Source: Strigops habroptila
Taxonomy: Eukaryota > Chordata > Aves > Psittaciformes > Psittacidae
Reading direction: 5' to 3'
Assembly: GCF_004027225.2 (NCBI RefSeq)
Contig: NC_044289.2
Coordinates: 5,383,761-5,447,760 of the forward strand
DNA length: 64,000 nt
Under the pieces are notes generated by a model that was not told the origin of the DNA, made no database searches, and was given only the letters and a program-made list of their open reading frames with translations. Positions 29,301-42,779 of the stretch are shown piece after piece (positions within the stretch are counted from its first letter, which is position 1; every line of letters begins with the position of its first letter). Made by a program: the position numbers and the translations under genes.

Positions 29301-32300
29301 TCTCAGACAGGGGAGACATAACAGAGAATCACTCTAACGTTTGAGCAATAATACAACATCGATAGCATATATACATGTTTAATAAGTTTAACATGAATGA
29401 TGACCCCTAATCCAAGCACAGTCAGGGCTTCAGTCAGATAATCCGATTCTTCTTAATGTCCAGTTTGTAAACCGTAAGAGAGATGCGTCAGGTATATGCA
29501 TATGGATATAGATCAAAAGGGTGGTTGCAGACGTTGACAGGACACTAATTAAATTGATCCACAGTTAGTGATTACCTATTCTGAGCTGTTAATTTTGCAA
29601 GTGAGAAGATAAGCTGCCTTCTATTTTCTAATTAAAGAGGTGCTGATCCTGTCTATCTCCTCCAGACAGTGAGTGCCACCTACTGTACACTCACTGCCTT
29701 GGAACTCCAAGAACTCGTAAGGTAATGTGAGTACACCAGAACAAAGAGAATACTGTGCAGTAATACAAAAAAGTGCTTCTTCAACAGAGCCAATGTCTTA
29801 ATTCTGACCTACAGTATGTAAATCATCTCATAGAATAGATAGAAAATAGACTGAAATCTCCATGCAACTGTATGGAAATTTGGTAAGTAATGGTTCTTCC
29901 GTCAGCTGTCCTACATGGTCATGCAAGTGTTTTAATAAGTAGAGGTAGAGAGCTTCAAGGAATCTAAAAGCTGTGACCATGACACTTCCCAGTACCAAGG
30001 CACTGGGATGGATTTTTTTACTAAAGTCTCCATATATATGCTCTGGTCAAACCTTGGTTAAGATCAGAAAGTAAGAGTACTGAAGCAGTTGACAGTGTTG
30101 ATATTTAATAAAACATGGTTATGTTTCTGATAATCATCTCAGTGAACCAAAGCAAGAAAAAAAGATGATAAGGCATCTGTCAAAAATTCTTTACCAAGAG
30201 AAACTTCATGGGTAGTTCTCAGAAAATGTGCTTTGTAGGGGTTTAACAAGCCCTTAAGTGACTGTGTGAAGACAAATACTAGAAGAATACTGTTAGGAGA
30301 GGCTGGATTTAATAATGTATTTAAGATATTGTAATACGCCAGACAGAGATATCATTAGAAAAAGCCCTGTTGTCACAGAAAAAAATACTGAGAGGGTTTC
30401 TTGACAAACTGTTACCAAAAAGGTTATGCAAATGCATAGTGTTTTGCATGCAATTCATTTTTCACAGCAAAATGGTGTCTCCATGCCAAAAAGAGATAGG
30501 CGTGGCTTCTCTGATGGATGGGTCAGGACAAAGTGATTCCAATCAAAAGGCAGAAATGCTGAAGTTTGACTAAAATCAAAACAAATTCAAGAAAGGAATC
30601 CTAGGCAGCCCATTGTCCTTTGAATTTCACTCCAGTGGGAGATTAGAAGCTGAAAATGAACTTCAAAGGACTACACAGAAAACTTTGCAACTGTTCTACA
30701 AGAGGGATTTGTAAGCAAAAAGAAACTGGTTTATGTACCTTGCTTAGAGTCTGAGCCAATAACTATAGAATTAATAATGTTATTTTTTATTTTGGAGAGC
30801 TTTGGTTCAGATAGTTGGCAATAAAAAAAAAAAAAAGAAATTAAGAAATGAAAACAGTTCAAGGTCAAAAGGTTTTACAAGTGATGAGCTAACACAACAG
30901 TGCTATGTATATTTAATACATATTGATCAGCATCTCATGAACAAAGGATTTAGGATGGATCCATACTTTATTGCAAATCTTTCTTTCAATCTAATAGATT
31001 TTTGTGTTTATAGGCCAGTTTTGTAATTTAATGAAGGATTTACAAGAGGAGTCTAAAGGACATAAGCACTCAGCTGTTTGTGAAGTTCAATGGCATTTCA
31101 GTGTCTGACTCCCTCAGGCTCTATTATGAGTTCTAACCGTAACTTATTGACAATAGTCTTTCAGTCAGAAAGCACAAAATTATTACCTTCACAACAACAG
31201 AGTATTTGTTTTGTAGCCATAAGAATAATCTAGTCTGTCTTCCAGAGACAATTTTGTGGCCAAAATCAGGATAATTGACACAATTTAACTCAATGGAAAA
31301 TTCAGCTTTGTGTACGTGGGAATGTTGACTTTACTATAAATTTACAATAACAAATTCGTGCCTAAAAGATGTTATTGCCTGCTCCAGCTTTTCCCTCTTG
31401 TCTACTCCCTGACCACATCTATTCAGCAGACCTTCAGCCCAACCCAGAATTGCTTCCTCAGCATCTCTAACCTGGGTCTGATCCAAGCCTCACAGACTTC
31501 ATTCTCTTTCCCCAGGAATTGGTCTGGTTCCAGAAAACACCCCACTCCGTCATTTCTGTCCAGCTCTGAGCCTAAATTAAGTGTTAGGACATAAAACCAA
31601 GAGTTAGGTGTGATGGAGACGTGTCTGGAGCGTTGGGTGAAGATCCAGTTTGTCCTGTGGTCTTTTTAGGTAGGATTTGTGGGAACAAATTCTGATAAAT
31701 ATCTGTATGCACACAAAAGGCATTCTCGCTCTGCTGCAGAGCTACACTTGGTGTGCAACCTGGAGAAAGGGGCAAACAGAGCTTAGAGACACATTCTGCT
31801 GTCCTGATGGTTGGGCTGGCCAACAGCAGGGACAAATGTCTGTTCTGCAATTCTTTGTGTTAGATAAAGGATATTAAGCTCTATAGCTGTCATTGCATAA
31901 CATTCCTTGACTATTAAAATGTCTGCTAGAAAGTGCAAAGAGACAGCGAGGAAATTGTATGCCTTTAAAATAGGGCCAAAATAAGGATGGTGGTAACTAT
32001 TATGGGAATACTTAATAAGGTCTCTGAGTTGCTCTAGAAACTCAACATATCCTTTTGACACGATGCCTATAAACAGTGATTACTGCTTGACTGAGGGTGT
32101 GAGGAAGGAAATTCTAAGACAAAGTTAATTTACATCTTAAAAGAGTTACCTCTTAAAAAACCTCACAGCATAGTAACAAAAGTTCTGTATTGTAGTGATT
32201 AATGTCAGCACACTGTACTGTCTCTACTGCCTCATAATTAAATAGAAGATATTCAGTTGTATAGCACTTCAATGTGATAATGGTTTATGTATTAACTCAT

Positions 32301-33294
32301 TCACCTTGCAATTTCTTGACCTATTTTTCATTTTTAGAGGCATATAATGATGGAATGTATGCAGTAACATAGGGGGGAAGGAGAGACACTGTTGCCATTG
32401 GCTTTACATAAACCTTCCTGATAAACTGAAATCAAAACCTGGAAGTACATTTTCTGAGGTCTTTCCAGGTATTCCAATTTAAATACTAGATACTTAATTC
32501 CCAGAATATGGTTCTAAAAATTTTCCATGAACCAAATGAGAGCCAAAAAGGAAAACTGGGAACTCTGCTGTTCCTTTTGTTGTGAATCGCCACTTGCTGA
32601 TTTAGGTATTGCCTTCATCTGGTAAAACAGAGAAAACAAACTCCTGTTCAGACACACCTTCCACCTCCTCCAGTAATCCAGGAAGAATGTAGCCTGTGTT
32701 TTGAGTGTTAGACAAGATTTCCTATAATGATGTCTCTCTGCCATGTTAAAACCACCTACATTGAAAGATCTTGGGATTTTAAATCAGTAGATGTGTCTGG
32801 GGTTCGCCTGTTTCTGTCAATGTCTCACTGTGATGTTTGCCAAGTATCTTACATGAACTATTTGAATGCATGAAGTTAACTATTGACATTCAACAAGATA
32901 CTGAAATAAATCTCAATTTTTCAGAGGTGTTGAACTCCCCCACACTCAATTCAAGTGAAGCACATGATTTTTTTACCCTGGTTATGGTGTTAGCAAATAT
33001 CCAGCAACTTCATAGCAGTGTGTTTTCCTCCTTATTTCTGATATAACTAGCTCCTCTACATGAAAGCACAGACTATACGTGATATTGGATCTTTAGCTTA
33101 AAAAATGCATGTCCTGATGAATATTTATTCAGCACATTAAAAATATCATCCATGCCTGGCTTTCATTTGGCTCATAAACCTGAATATTGTGAAAAACCTA
33201 AAGACAATATTTGTTCAGCACATCAGCATATCATCAGTTAAGGAAAAATTCATATTTCTGTTTAGGATACTTACACACTTGCTATTACTGTCCT
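20320..33294. other. Long non-coding stretch, no gene recognised
   Basis: About 13 kb without a recognisable exon or young mobile element. It holds the T15/G18 run at 21,348-21,380 and A-rich runs at 26,719-26,733 and 30,823-30,836. The largest open frame (24,147-24,554, plus) has no domain and includes a low-complexity T-rich stretch translated as Phe/Pro. Intergenic or intronic DNA. Confidence 0.55.
21348..21380 (+). repeat. T15 followed directly by G18
   Basis: Fifteen T (21,348-21,362) run straight into eighteen G (21,363-21,380) on the plus strand. An uninterrupted G run of this length can form G-quadruplexes and is a common place for sequencing and assembly length errors. No gene surrounds it. 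Confidence 0.95.
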
Positions 33295-33500
33295 GTCAAA
33301 GCACTTCATAATCTTTGGAACTATTTATTTGAGACAGGAAGGACTTTCCCCATTTCACAGATGGAGAGAAGTAGTAGACATTTATGACTTTTAATTTCCA
33401 TTAGTTCCAGCGGAGGTAGGTGCTGATATACTTTGTTAAAATCTGGCTGCAAATAACTTACCCAGGGTCACAGAGGAATCTCATGATTTTCTGAGTTCCT
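33295..33500 (-). repeat. MIR-like ancient SINE relic (reverse orientation)
   Basis: On the plus strand the order AAAGCACTTCATAATCTTTG, CTTTCCCCATTTCACAGATG, then AACTTACCCAGGGTCACAGA is the reverse complement of the MIR core and tail as I know it. About 80 bases of unrelated sequence seem to separate the CACAGATGG block from the GGGTCACAG block, so the relic is interrupted or rearranged. Recognition is by eye. Confidence 0.6.
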
Positions 33501-36500
33501 GATCAGCAATCAACCCATTGACACACCCAGCTTCCTGGTTTTCCTCTCATGTTGAGGGTACTTTATTTTGAGTACCATGATTAGGTGTACACAGCAGTAT
33601 TAGCTTAGGTTTTCAGCTCAAACTTGAGCCAAAACTTCCCCATTATCCATCATACCATAGTGGTAGCTTGCTCTCTGGCTCTATTTTGGAGTAAGCCACC
33701 TGGATGTTCAGCAAGAAAACTTAGATTATATCTTAATTATCGGCCTTGGCAGTGCTTCCCAGCTCCTATGACAGATGCATGCTCCAGTTACAAGATGCAG
33801 ACATGAACTGTCTCCTCCACATGAGGTCCTGGTTTGCTTGGGAAAAGACACTGCTGTGTCTGGAGACGGATTTTGCAGTTCGAGTACTCATCCGTGTATG
33901 GAATTGCTCTGGAGACACAGCACCTCTCTAGTGCAGTTACATCTACGTTTGCATTATACCCTTCCCAGTACGGTGCTCCTCTAACAAACAATATTAAGCC
34001 TTAAAGTGTTGAGTCACTCCAGAATTCTTTTCTTGTTCATTCCAGTTTGGATTTGAAGAGGTACTGGTTTATACTATGATTTTTAAGAATATCTGAATAA
34101 GAAGTTGCCCAGATTCTGCAACCCAGGCTTTCCCAACTTCTGACATCACTGGGGAAGTTTTTTAGCTTTCTTTTCCAACTTCCATAAGTTTGACTCCAAA
34201 ATGTCCTCTCTTCAACAAGACATATGGTTCCTCCTGTGTAATCCTGGCATCTGTAAGTAGAATGTCCTGGTCACAGCCATGGATGCTCTGACCAAGAACT
34301 ACATGGGGCCCCATCTTCTCCATTTGCTTCATTCGATCACACTGGCTTTACTAGAATCATTCTTGATTTTCCCTAACATAACAGAAAGAAGGATAAGGCA
34401 CCGGAGTGAGAAATTCTTTCCACTGTAGATGGAAATAGGAATTCTCTTGTCACTACTGCTTTCAAATGAATTTCTAAATGAAAATACTTTTAATGCTGTC
34501 AGTACTGTAACATGGAGATGACAGGTTCTCTTGGATTTCCATTAGTTACAGCCGGTGTCAGCAGCTTTTCAGGATCCAGAGTACACTCAAATTTCTAAAT
34601 TAAAAGCCATTTCTTTATGTTGACTTTCTGCTAGGAACAACTGTGAGTGCTAGTGCCTGCCTTCTGATGCATTTGTAATTTTTTTTTTTTTTTTTTATAT
34701 AAAAATCTGTAACATGTTCTTTGGAAGACTTGGTACAACTTCCACAATCATTTCCTCTTCTTCTCCATACCTCTTCTAAATGCAAGTCAATTAAATAGGT
34801 TGATGGCATTTGCAGTAATCTAAGCAGCATTCTTGGCAACACGACAAGCTGAAGTGGACTGAGTTTTGTGGTGTTATGATAGTCCTGGCCATAGCTGATG
34901 TTTCTTAAACTAAGTATTTGAAAACAAAACCATGGATTTTTTTTAAATGTGAGATTCCTGTCTTTGGTTATGTTTGATGGAGATCAGGAAGGATGGTGCA
35001 GTGATGCTCTACAGTTCTGAAAGGAAAAGGTAAGTTTAATATTTTTTCTTCTCTTTTATATTAATATGCTCATCTCTTCCAATCCTGGACATTTTACCCT
35101 TATCACTTCCTTGGAATTCATTCAGAACTTAGAAATGTGACACTTGCCTTGCCTGCTGTTTACAAATCTCCCTACATAACTGAACTGTTGCATCTCAGAG
35201 CTAATTTGTAACAACTCTACTAACTCAGCTCTTGGCCTTTCATATTGGGAGGCTTCAACTATGACATCTGTGGCACTTTGCAAATGCCTAGGAAAAAAAG
35301 ATGTGAATGCAGAGTCTATCAATGTCACTTTCAGCATCTGAATAATCAGGATTTGACCCAGGGTCCAAGAAGTGTTGCTTGTTTAACTGCATTTCTCCAT
35401 GGTTTCACTTCTGGGCAATAACCTTAGCGTGACAGACAGCAGATTTCAAGTTAGCAAATGTCATACCCATCCCAAGTACACTTATATTGTCAGGAATTAC
35501 AATTTGACACTATCAGATGTCTCCCTGAGCCACAATTAAGGCATTTAACAACACTGAATGAAAAGAGGGAAACTGATCTCCCCTAATTTTTTTCTTCCTT
35601 GAAGTATCAGTTACCACAGTGTGCAGAGCGTCTTTTCTGTTTATGGAATTTATAGGTTTGAATACTTAAAATATATATCAGAATATGTAAATTGCTCATA
35701 TGGAAAGTTACATAGTGAAGACCAGTTGCAAACATAAATCCCCAGTTTGTGCTCAGAAGTGTTTGTTTGCTGGTGTGAACGGATTCTCCCATGTGCCCTG
35801 TACTTTTAGAAATTATTTGAATAAAACCCTTTGGAAAAGCAAACGGATTGAAATGAGCTACCCAGAGTATAATACAGATACGAAAATACAGAGATATCTG
35901 TCTTAGCAGCCATTGTTGCTGTCTCTTCATGAGAAGAAACCGTGGATAAATAGAAAGATTTCTAAATAGCCTAATGCAAAAAGAAATAAAAATCATAAAC
36001 GTCTGCTTAAGATTTTCAGATTAGCCTCCTCGCATTTCTTTTTCTCAGTACAGTTATATAGATATTAAGTGGTACTTTCCTTGCATGATACTGATGAGGA
36101 AAGGGTTACATCTCAAGAAATAAAACTCCTCTCCACTGACCATACCAAAATACACATTTTTATAAGTAGATTTGTTTTTAAATAGGGTGTTAATAAATCT
36201 TCTGTATTTTTACTTTGTGGTACTAGAAGATCGATAACTGGCCTACTTATGCCATCTTCTGGATAATTACAGAACTGTCTTTATGCAGTAAAAGCTTCTA
36301 TCAAGAAGCGTTAATAATTATCAGTGCCTTGAAATAATTTGCTAATTGAATCCCTGAAGTAATTTTCTTTCTTATTTTATAGAATTTAGAACAACCCAAA
36401 GCCTACTGAATTATTAACCATGTATCATATTCAGCTATTATGAATAATCAGTAGATTGTACAAAAAAGATCTTTGTAATTGTGGTCTCAATAATACTGAG

Positions 36501-37191
36501 ATATTTATTGAAGTTTTGTTTTACAAAAAAGTACTTTTTTATACAGATATCTTACTAATGAGAGCCCCATTTTCTCATCAAAAGGCTGGGTTTTTATCTC
36601 TTGGGGATAACGAGAAAGAAGGAATAGATGTCAATCATGTTGCATAATACGCAGCTGGAGATAACTGTGCTGTGTGACACTGTTACTGTTCTGATGCCAG
36701 TGGTAGAAGAACCTGCAAATAGCAGATGATGTTGTATGAGCTTTCTGGAAATCTTTGCTATTCTATTTACTCATTTAATCATTCTTGCCAAATCTCACAT
36801 TGGGTAATTACATCTGCCTAGGGGACAGGGAAAACGGCTGAAGGGCCTCCACTGTCTTCTGTAGCCTCCGCTTGCTTTATGTGCCAGAGTACACAATGGT
36901 TATCTTGCAAACTGGGGTTTACTGCAACATTCTCAACAGGAGAGAGGAGGCACAGGCAGAGCAGAAGAAATGTAGAGGTTTATCCTTCAGAGTAAACCAC
37001 ATTTCATGAGTTTGAGTTTCAGTTCACACCTCATAGGGTAACTGGAAATAGTAGATTCCTAGCACAAACGTTAAGCAAAACAAAGCAGGCATCTAAAATA
37101 TTAAATATTCAAGTTTTTCAAATGCCTTCTGTTTCTTGAGATATGTAATGGTCCCTAATAAATGTGCATTCAGGATACAATTAAGTCATTA
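33501..37191. other. No gene recognised
   Basis: AT-rich non-coding sequence with a T18 run at 34,679-34,696. Short frames on both strands have no domain or splice support. Confidence 0.55.
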
Positions 37192-37503
37192 TTTAGCAGG
37201 ACCTGTTGTGATAGGACCTTTTTAGCAGGACCTGTTGCGATAGGACGAGGGGTAATGGTTTGAAACTAAAAGAGGGGAGATTTAGGCTGGACACAAGGAA
37301 GAAATTTTTTACAATGAGGGTAGTAGAAAACTGTAACAGGCTGCTGAGAGAGGTGGTGGATGTACCAGCCCTGGAGACATTCAAGGCCAGGCTGGACATG
37401 GTTCTGAGCAACCTGATCTAGTTGAAGATGCCCCTGCTCATTGCAGAGGGATTGGACTAGATGGCCTTTGAAGGTCCCTTCCAACCCAAACTATTCTATG
37501 ATT
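37192..37503 (+). mobile_element. CR1 LINE 3' fragment with duplicated 5' junction
   Basis: From about 37,226 the sequence follows the CR1 3' end: ATAGGACGAGGGGTAATGG, AGATTTAGGCTGGACACAAG, the GGCCAGGCTGGACATGG block, CCCTTCCAACCCAAA and a short ATTCTATGATT tail. It is 5'-truncated and keeps only the last part of the reverse transcriptase frame. Its first bases (TTTAGCAGGACCTGTTG...) occur twice in tandem with a 29-bp period (37,192 and 37,221) and one mismatch in 26 positions, so the 5' junction was duplicated at or after insertion. Confidence 0.9.
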
Positions 37504-40151
37504 ATAGAAGACATTGTAAATTATGCTATTCTGGACATCAAGAAAGTGTCCTGGTCAGATCCAGATCAATGCGCCATGTCTCACTAACAGGGTGAGCAGA
37601 GGAGAGTAGAAGTTTCCATTCTGAACACTTTCAATCTCTTTTGAAATGTGTGAAATAATAGCAGTGTGAAGAACAGGAATGGCCCATGGAAGCCATGCTA
37701 CAGCATCTGCCTGCCTGAGCTTTTCATGTGTCTTCCCTCACTTTTCCTCAACCACCAGCTTTCCCATCCAGGTGCAATTACAGGCTAAAATGCAAAGCCA
37801 CATTGGAATGGCATAACTGTGTCCTTAATTTTCAGCATCTGCACATGCTCAGAAAGAAAAAGCCCAGTTTCAGTTTCTTTGAAGGTGACGGTGGCTTTTG
37901 AACTGAGTTGAGAAACTTTGCAACTACCACAAATGCTACAATATCTGTTCCCTGCTTGCTCTCCGAAAACCTTAAGAAAAGTCTCCAGCTTGGACTGTGG
38001 GTTTTCTTAAAACACTAATCCAACACTCGGTTACTAAGCATTTAATTATTAGGATTGTGAAATACAAGAACACCTATAGAAGGCGTTCATAGAAGGAACT
38101 AATTATAGCCCACTTAGCATGTGGGCTCATAAAATCTCTTGTCATTTATTTGTCCTTTAAATGACTTCTTGTAATACCCTTATCAGGACAAATGGATCTT
38201 CCGGAAGTGAGAAAATGACCCCAAACTGGCACAGGCAGATTTGATTAAAACTTATACTCCTTCTGTGGCAGCCTAAAGATCTCAGGGGATCTGCCATTGC
38301 ACAGCAGAGTAGAGGAGAGAGCAGACAGGGAAAATGCTTTCTGTCTGAGGCAGAAAGATTTTATTGCTAACATGCTGACATCCACTCGCTGTAGGACCAC
38401 CTTATGATCAGTCTCTCTTGTTTCCTTTAAACCTCAGTGTCAGAAGTTTGGTGCCAGTGTGATTAATTCCCTCTTTACTGATTGTGTGTCATTTACTTTT
38501 AAGTAAGATTTTTATAAATGAGCCAAAACAAAGACAGAGATGAAGATTGTGTGGAGATAAACATTCGTGCTGCTGGGTCTCCCACTGACTTGGGCGCAGC
38601 AGGGGCCAGCAGTAATGGGGATTCACAGGCATTGTGATTAGACCTCTCACTGTGAACAGGTAATTGAAACACTATAGCCCATCACCAGCATTTACAAAAC
38701 AGCAAGCCATGAAGGTACTTAGTTTAAAGCAGACCTTGAAAAAAACAGCAGCTTCACACTCTCCCTCTGTCATGTATGAGCAAAGCAGAAGCTGAGGATA
38801 CAAATAATATATACGTGTGTTTGTGTAGACAGCACTTCTCTGGCACCCGTGCAGGCATTGTCCCCTGAGCCATGACTATTCGTATGTGGGTCTGTGGGCC
38901 ATGTACAAGCTGTCTGCCCAGCTTTGGGAAGAGTGCACCAGGCAGAGGGGCCTTGGGAAGAAATGTGGCAAGTCGCCTGGACTAAATGTTCTGTCCCTCA
39001 GCCCAGGTTTGCTGCAAGGCACTGGCTAAGAAGGGGTATGTATCAGGCAGAGACCTCACATCAACCTTCATGTGAACATTTGAAAGCTCCCTCAGTGGAT
39101 GGTTCACTGGTACCCTCACTGAGGACAGGCTAACAGTGGTTTGAGACCCAGAGCCTGATTCGGATATCATCATAAAATCCAGTGTGCCGTGTGGCACAAG
39201 TAAACATGCTGCCACCAGGCACTTTTGTCTGTCTCCTGATGCATACCTCAGACGTGTAGACGTGGTAAAAATCCCTTTACTGACTAGCTCCCTGCAACAG
39301 TGTATTTAAAAGTGTGATTGATGCATATGTATGATGTAGGTGAGAATGCTGATTTACACCTCATTTTCATTACTTAGTAATCATTGTGTCCCATGAAAGC
39401 CTTTAAAGAAACCTTTGCAACTGTAGTAATTTAGTAGTGGAGGTGTACCTCCTCAGCCTGAGCCTCCCTTCTGCCAAACTCCACTTAAAAGCTACTGGTG
39501 TCTCAGCAGATGTTTCTAGGTTTTAAGACAATGGGAGACTAATAAACAAGTTTAGGTTAACTTCACTCCCATTGGAGAAAAAAATGTCAGCTCAGAGCTT
39601 ATGTCCAGATGGTGAAAGAAGCAATTGTCATATGGAGCTGAGACACATACCTACAACACTAGACTTTCTGGATCCTCTGTTGAGTTTTGCTGTTGCCCAG
39701 ACACCCTCAGTCGATGCATGGCAGATTAACTGTCCATATTTTGGCATCAGGGATCATAATAGCTTTCAGCAGCTTGAGTGGTTTTTTAGGTGTTTGTAGC
39801 ATGCTTTGTCATTCCTACATAAAAGTACTCATTCCTACTAAAAGGCACATAAAATATTAGAGCAGTCACTCAAATGAACTGAACACCTCATTACGCACTT
39901 ACATGGTATATACAGCTACCGTAGTTAGCTAAAAGATCAATGAAAAATGTGATCATTAACAGGAGTTCAAGCATCATATCACCAGATTTGTGACTGCAAA
40001 TGCTTAGTGAGAAAAAGGTGGAATTTTTTTTTGTCCTGGTAATTGCATAAATGACAGGGCTTGACAGGAAATACGAATATAATTATTACAATGCCAAAAG
40101 GGGATTCTGAAAATCTAGATCCATTCTGCAAGTCTCTTTTTGATTATGGGA

Positions 40152-40250
40152 GCTGACTTCTGATTTCTGTGCATCAGTCCCTTATCTGTAAAATGAAGGG
40201 TTTAATCTGTTACTTCCATCACTCTTTGAGACTGTGAATATTAAAGAATT
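40152..40250 (+). repeat. Possible MIR-like relic
   Basis: TGTGCATCAGTCCCTTATCT followed by GTAAAATGAAGGG resembles the MIR segment that reads CTGTGCCTCAGTTTCC and then CTGTAAAATGGGG. What follows is too diverged to align by eye. Confidence 0.4.
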
Positions 40251-41531
40251 TGTAGTTTTGATATGACCATAGCAGAGTGTGTATTCTTCAGGTCTGGCCA
40301 AAAGAAATGCTGTAAAAAGCTGCAGCAAAGGTCAACATTATTGGTGAAAGGCAAGATATACACAGAGCACAACTGCTAAGTGCCATTCCTCAGTTTGCTG
40401 CAAGCTCCATGTGTGACTGGTCAACCCAGGAGCTCTTGCAGCCTAAATGTCTGCTTTTTAAAGTGTAAACACATCTTTATCTCACAGTGATGCTGAGAAG
40501 CTGTATTAGCTCAGTGTGTATAGATCTTCTTCAGGACACTGAGATAATGACTGTTGCTATCTGTATGGGCACATTGTAGATGATTGTAAGAACATCCAGT
40601 GAACATTCTCATTTGCTCTACAATAGCTTTTCACTAAAACAGTTCTTTTTTTTTTCCCCATACAAGAGAGAGACAGTTTTCTCTGGCATTAGCAGCTGTG
40701 GGTCTGATCATATCTACTGTTTTGGTGTTTGTTCATGTGTTGTGCTATAGGCCCGATACAAGCTTAGACAAAAAATAAACACACAGAATACTTTTACTAT
40801 TATTTTTAATCTCCCATAATTTTCAGAAGAAACAGCAGAACATGGCACAGTTCTAACCTTACAAAGTATGGTTATAGTTTGCAATAAAATTATTATGAGC
40901 AGTGCTGCTACATCCCTGGCCTGACTTGAAGTCTTCCACCTGGAATTAGAAGTTAAGGACAGTTTATCAGAGTAGTGATTTGTTGTGTAAACAGATCTTG
41001 TTGCTGGCATTTAGGAAAACTTATTTGCCTGCCACTCAGCCAACTTCTTTTATCACACTTGACGGAAGTTTCCAGCCTTGAATTACTAGTTAATAATATC
41101 TGAGCAAAAGTGTAATTTATTGTTTAAGTAAATTTTGAAACAGAAAAACAGTACCTTAGATACCAGACTTAGTGCCTGCCTTAGGCAAAGCATTTTTCTT
41201 TTAGCACAGAATTGTAATAGAACAGATTAAGATTTGTGACAAATTCCATCTCGTGTTGGATGTATAACTTACCTAATGGCTGAATACTATCTTCTGAGCT
41301 ATTCTTTCCTCATTCACATATTGTAACCCTGATATAGCCGTCATGCTATAACTGAGCATAGGTCAGCTGCACACATTCAGACATGTACACACCACAAAAT
41401 TTAAAAGTAACACATATCTGGTTTCCATATGGCGAAATCTGATGCCATACTTTATCATTTCATCTGTTTTATCAATGGTGCTTGAGGAAATATGTGAATT
41501 TTCTCATCATGGTCACTCGTAACAAATTAAA

Positions 41532-41583
41532 GAATTCAAATTTATTCGAATTCAAATTTATTCAAGTTCAAATTTATTTGAAT
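41532..41583 (+). repeat. 16-bp minisatellite, about three copies
   Basis: Two perfect copies of GAATTCAAATTTATTC (41,532-41,547 and 41,548-41,563) are followed by a diverged third copy, AAGTTCAAATTTATTTG. The unit contains two short palindromes, GAATTC and AAATTT. Confidence 0.9.
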
Positions 41584-42219
41584 GAAAGGAATAACCATAC
41601 CTTGTCCTCTAGCAACAATTTCTTAGCTTTTAGATTTATAATCGTGTGATAATACTAACAGCCACCAGATGCCAGCACAAGCATGCAAGCACTAGATAAA
41701 TGCCCATTTTATGCTAGAAGGCAAGGATGGTGCAGCCATCCCAGGTCTTTATGCGCTTACAGTCACATTAAAAGTGCACTTTCTCTTTGAGTTTCAGTGT
41801 CCTATAGAAATTAAAGATCTGATCATCAAGTCAGATGCACACAGCACTGTACTAACATTAATCTTGGATTTAAGGAGACCACTGGAGACACGACTGTTTC
41901 GCTGGCCCAGCTGACTTATTTCCATATGGAACTTTGATGGGAATTTCTAGCCTAATAGACTTGGTTTTTTCTGTTGCATACTAAGTAGAGGATCCTTAAT
42001 ATCAGTCTTAAGTCTGCCCAGAATATGCCAAAATCACTTCATCATCTCTGCAGAGTGGATCTTCCAGACATGTCACGCTTTTGGCTGACAATTGTAACGC
42101 TGCTTTGATGTGGGCTGAGAGAGTAGCTGAAGCCATAGCAGCTTCCCAGTTTTGCAAGCCTTTTTTCCTCTTCTTACAAGGCAGCTTGACAACGGAGGGA
42201 TTCAACATTCATTTCTTAC

Positions 42220-42300
42220 CTGATCCAGTATTTTGCCCACTGTCTGGATGATGTAACCAAGGTGTCTTACTCGTAATGTCTCATTAGCGTACAGGTCATC
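42220..42300 (-). CDS. Candidate coding exon of an unidentified gene
   Basis: Read on the minus strand, a pyrimidine-rich acceptor (TATGTCTGTCTTCCAG) precedes 81 bases ending in GATCAG before a strong donor GTAAGAA. Only the frame starting at the first exon base is open; it gives 27 residues, beginning DDLYANETLRV and ending YIIQTVGKILDQ, with phase 0 at both ends. The predicted segment is helical and amphipathic. I do not recognise the protein. By mammalian order the gene beyond FAM217B would be CDH26, but no cadherin motif is visible, so I do not assign it. It could also be a chance splice-site pair in non-coding DNA. Confidence 0.4.
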
Positions 42301-42779
42301 CTGGAAGACAGACATAGTATCTCAGGTTTGACCAGCATAAAGTTACCTACTAACATTTCTTTCGAATACAAATAAGTCCAGTTATCTTTCTGTTACATCA
42401 ATTTCTCTTATGCTTCCTTCTCCAGTTACATTCCAGCTTACTCTGTTCAGGGACTGTTCCTTCTTATGAGTACGTACTCTATGTGGACACAGAGTCACAA
42501 ACTGTAGGCATTCTTCACAATCTCCAGTAGTTAAATATGTTTCTTCCTCTAAATTTATTGCATTCCTTTTCATTAATGGCACCAAACATGACAACAGAAC
42601 TTTATAATGTCTACTCACACAGGTAATCCTAGCTCCTAACTATGGTCTTAAAGATTGTGGAATTGGGTTCTTACATACATAAAAAAAGACTAGTTTACGT
42701 TTTCTTTGCCTGCTGTAACACAGATTGAGAGTTTCTTAGTGGTCACTGTACACTTACGAACAGGACACATAGCAGTCAC

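Larger units (their letters stand above)
37504..42219. other. No gene recognised apart from small repeats
   Basis: AT-rich sequence with a MIR-like relic near 40,152-40,250 and a minisatellite at 41,532. A minus-strand segment near 40,857-40,938 has an acceptor-like TTCTAATTCCAG and a donor-like AAGGTTAGA, but neither frame is convincing. Confidence 0.5.

Noticed and set aside
40857-40938. Minus-strand splice-bounded segment
   Set aside because: The best frame reads as a hydrophobic stretch by chance, another ends in TAA before the donor, and the donor is poor.
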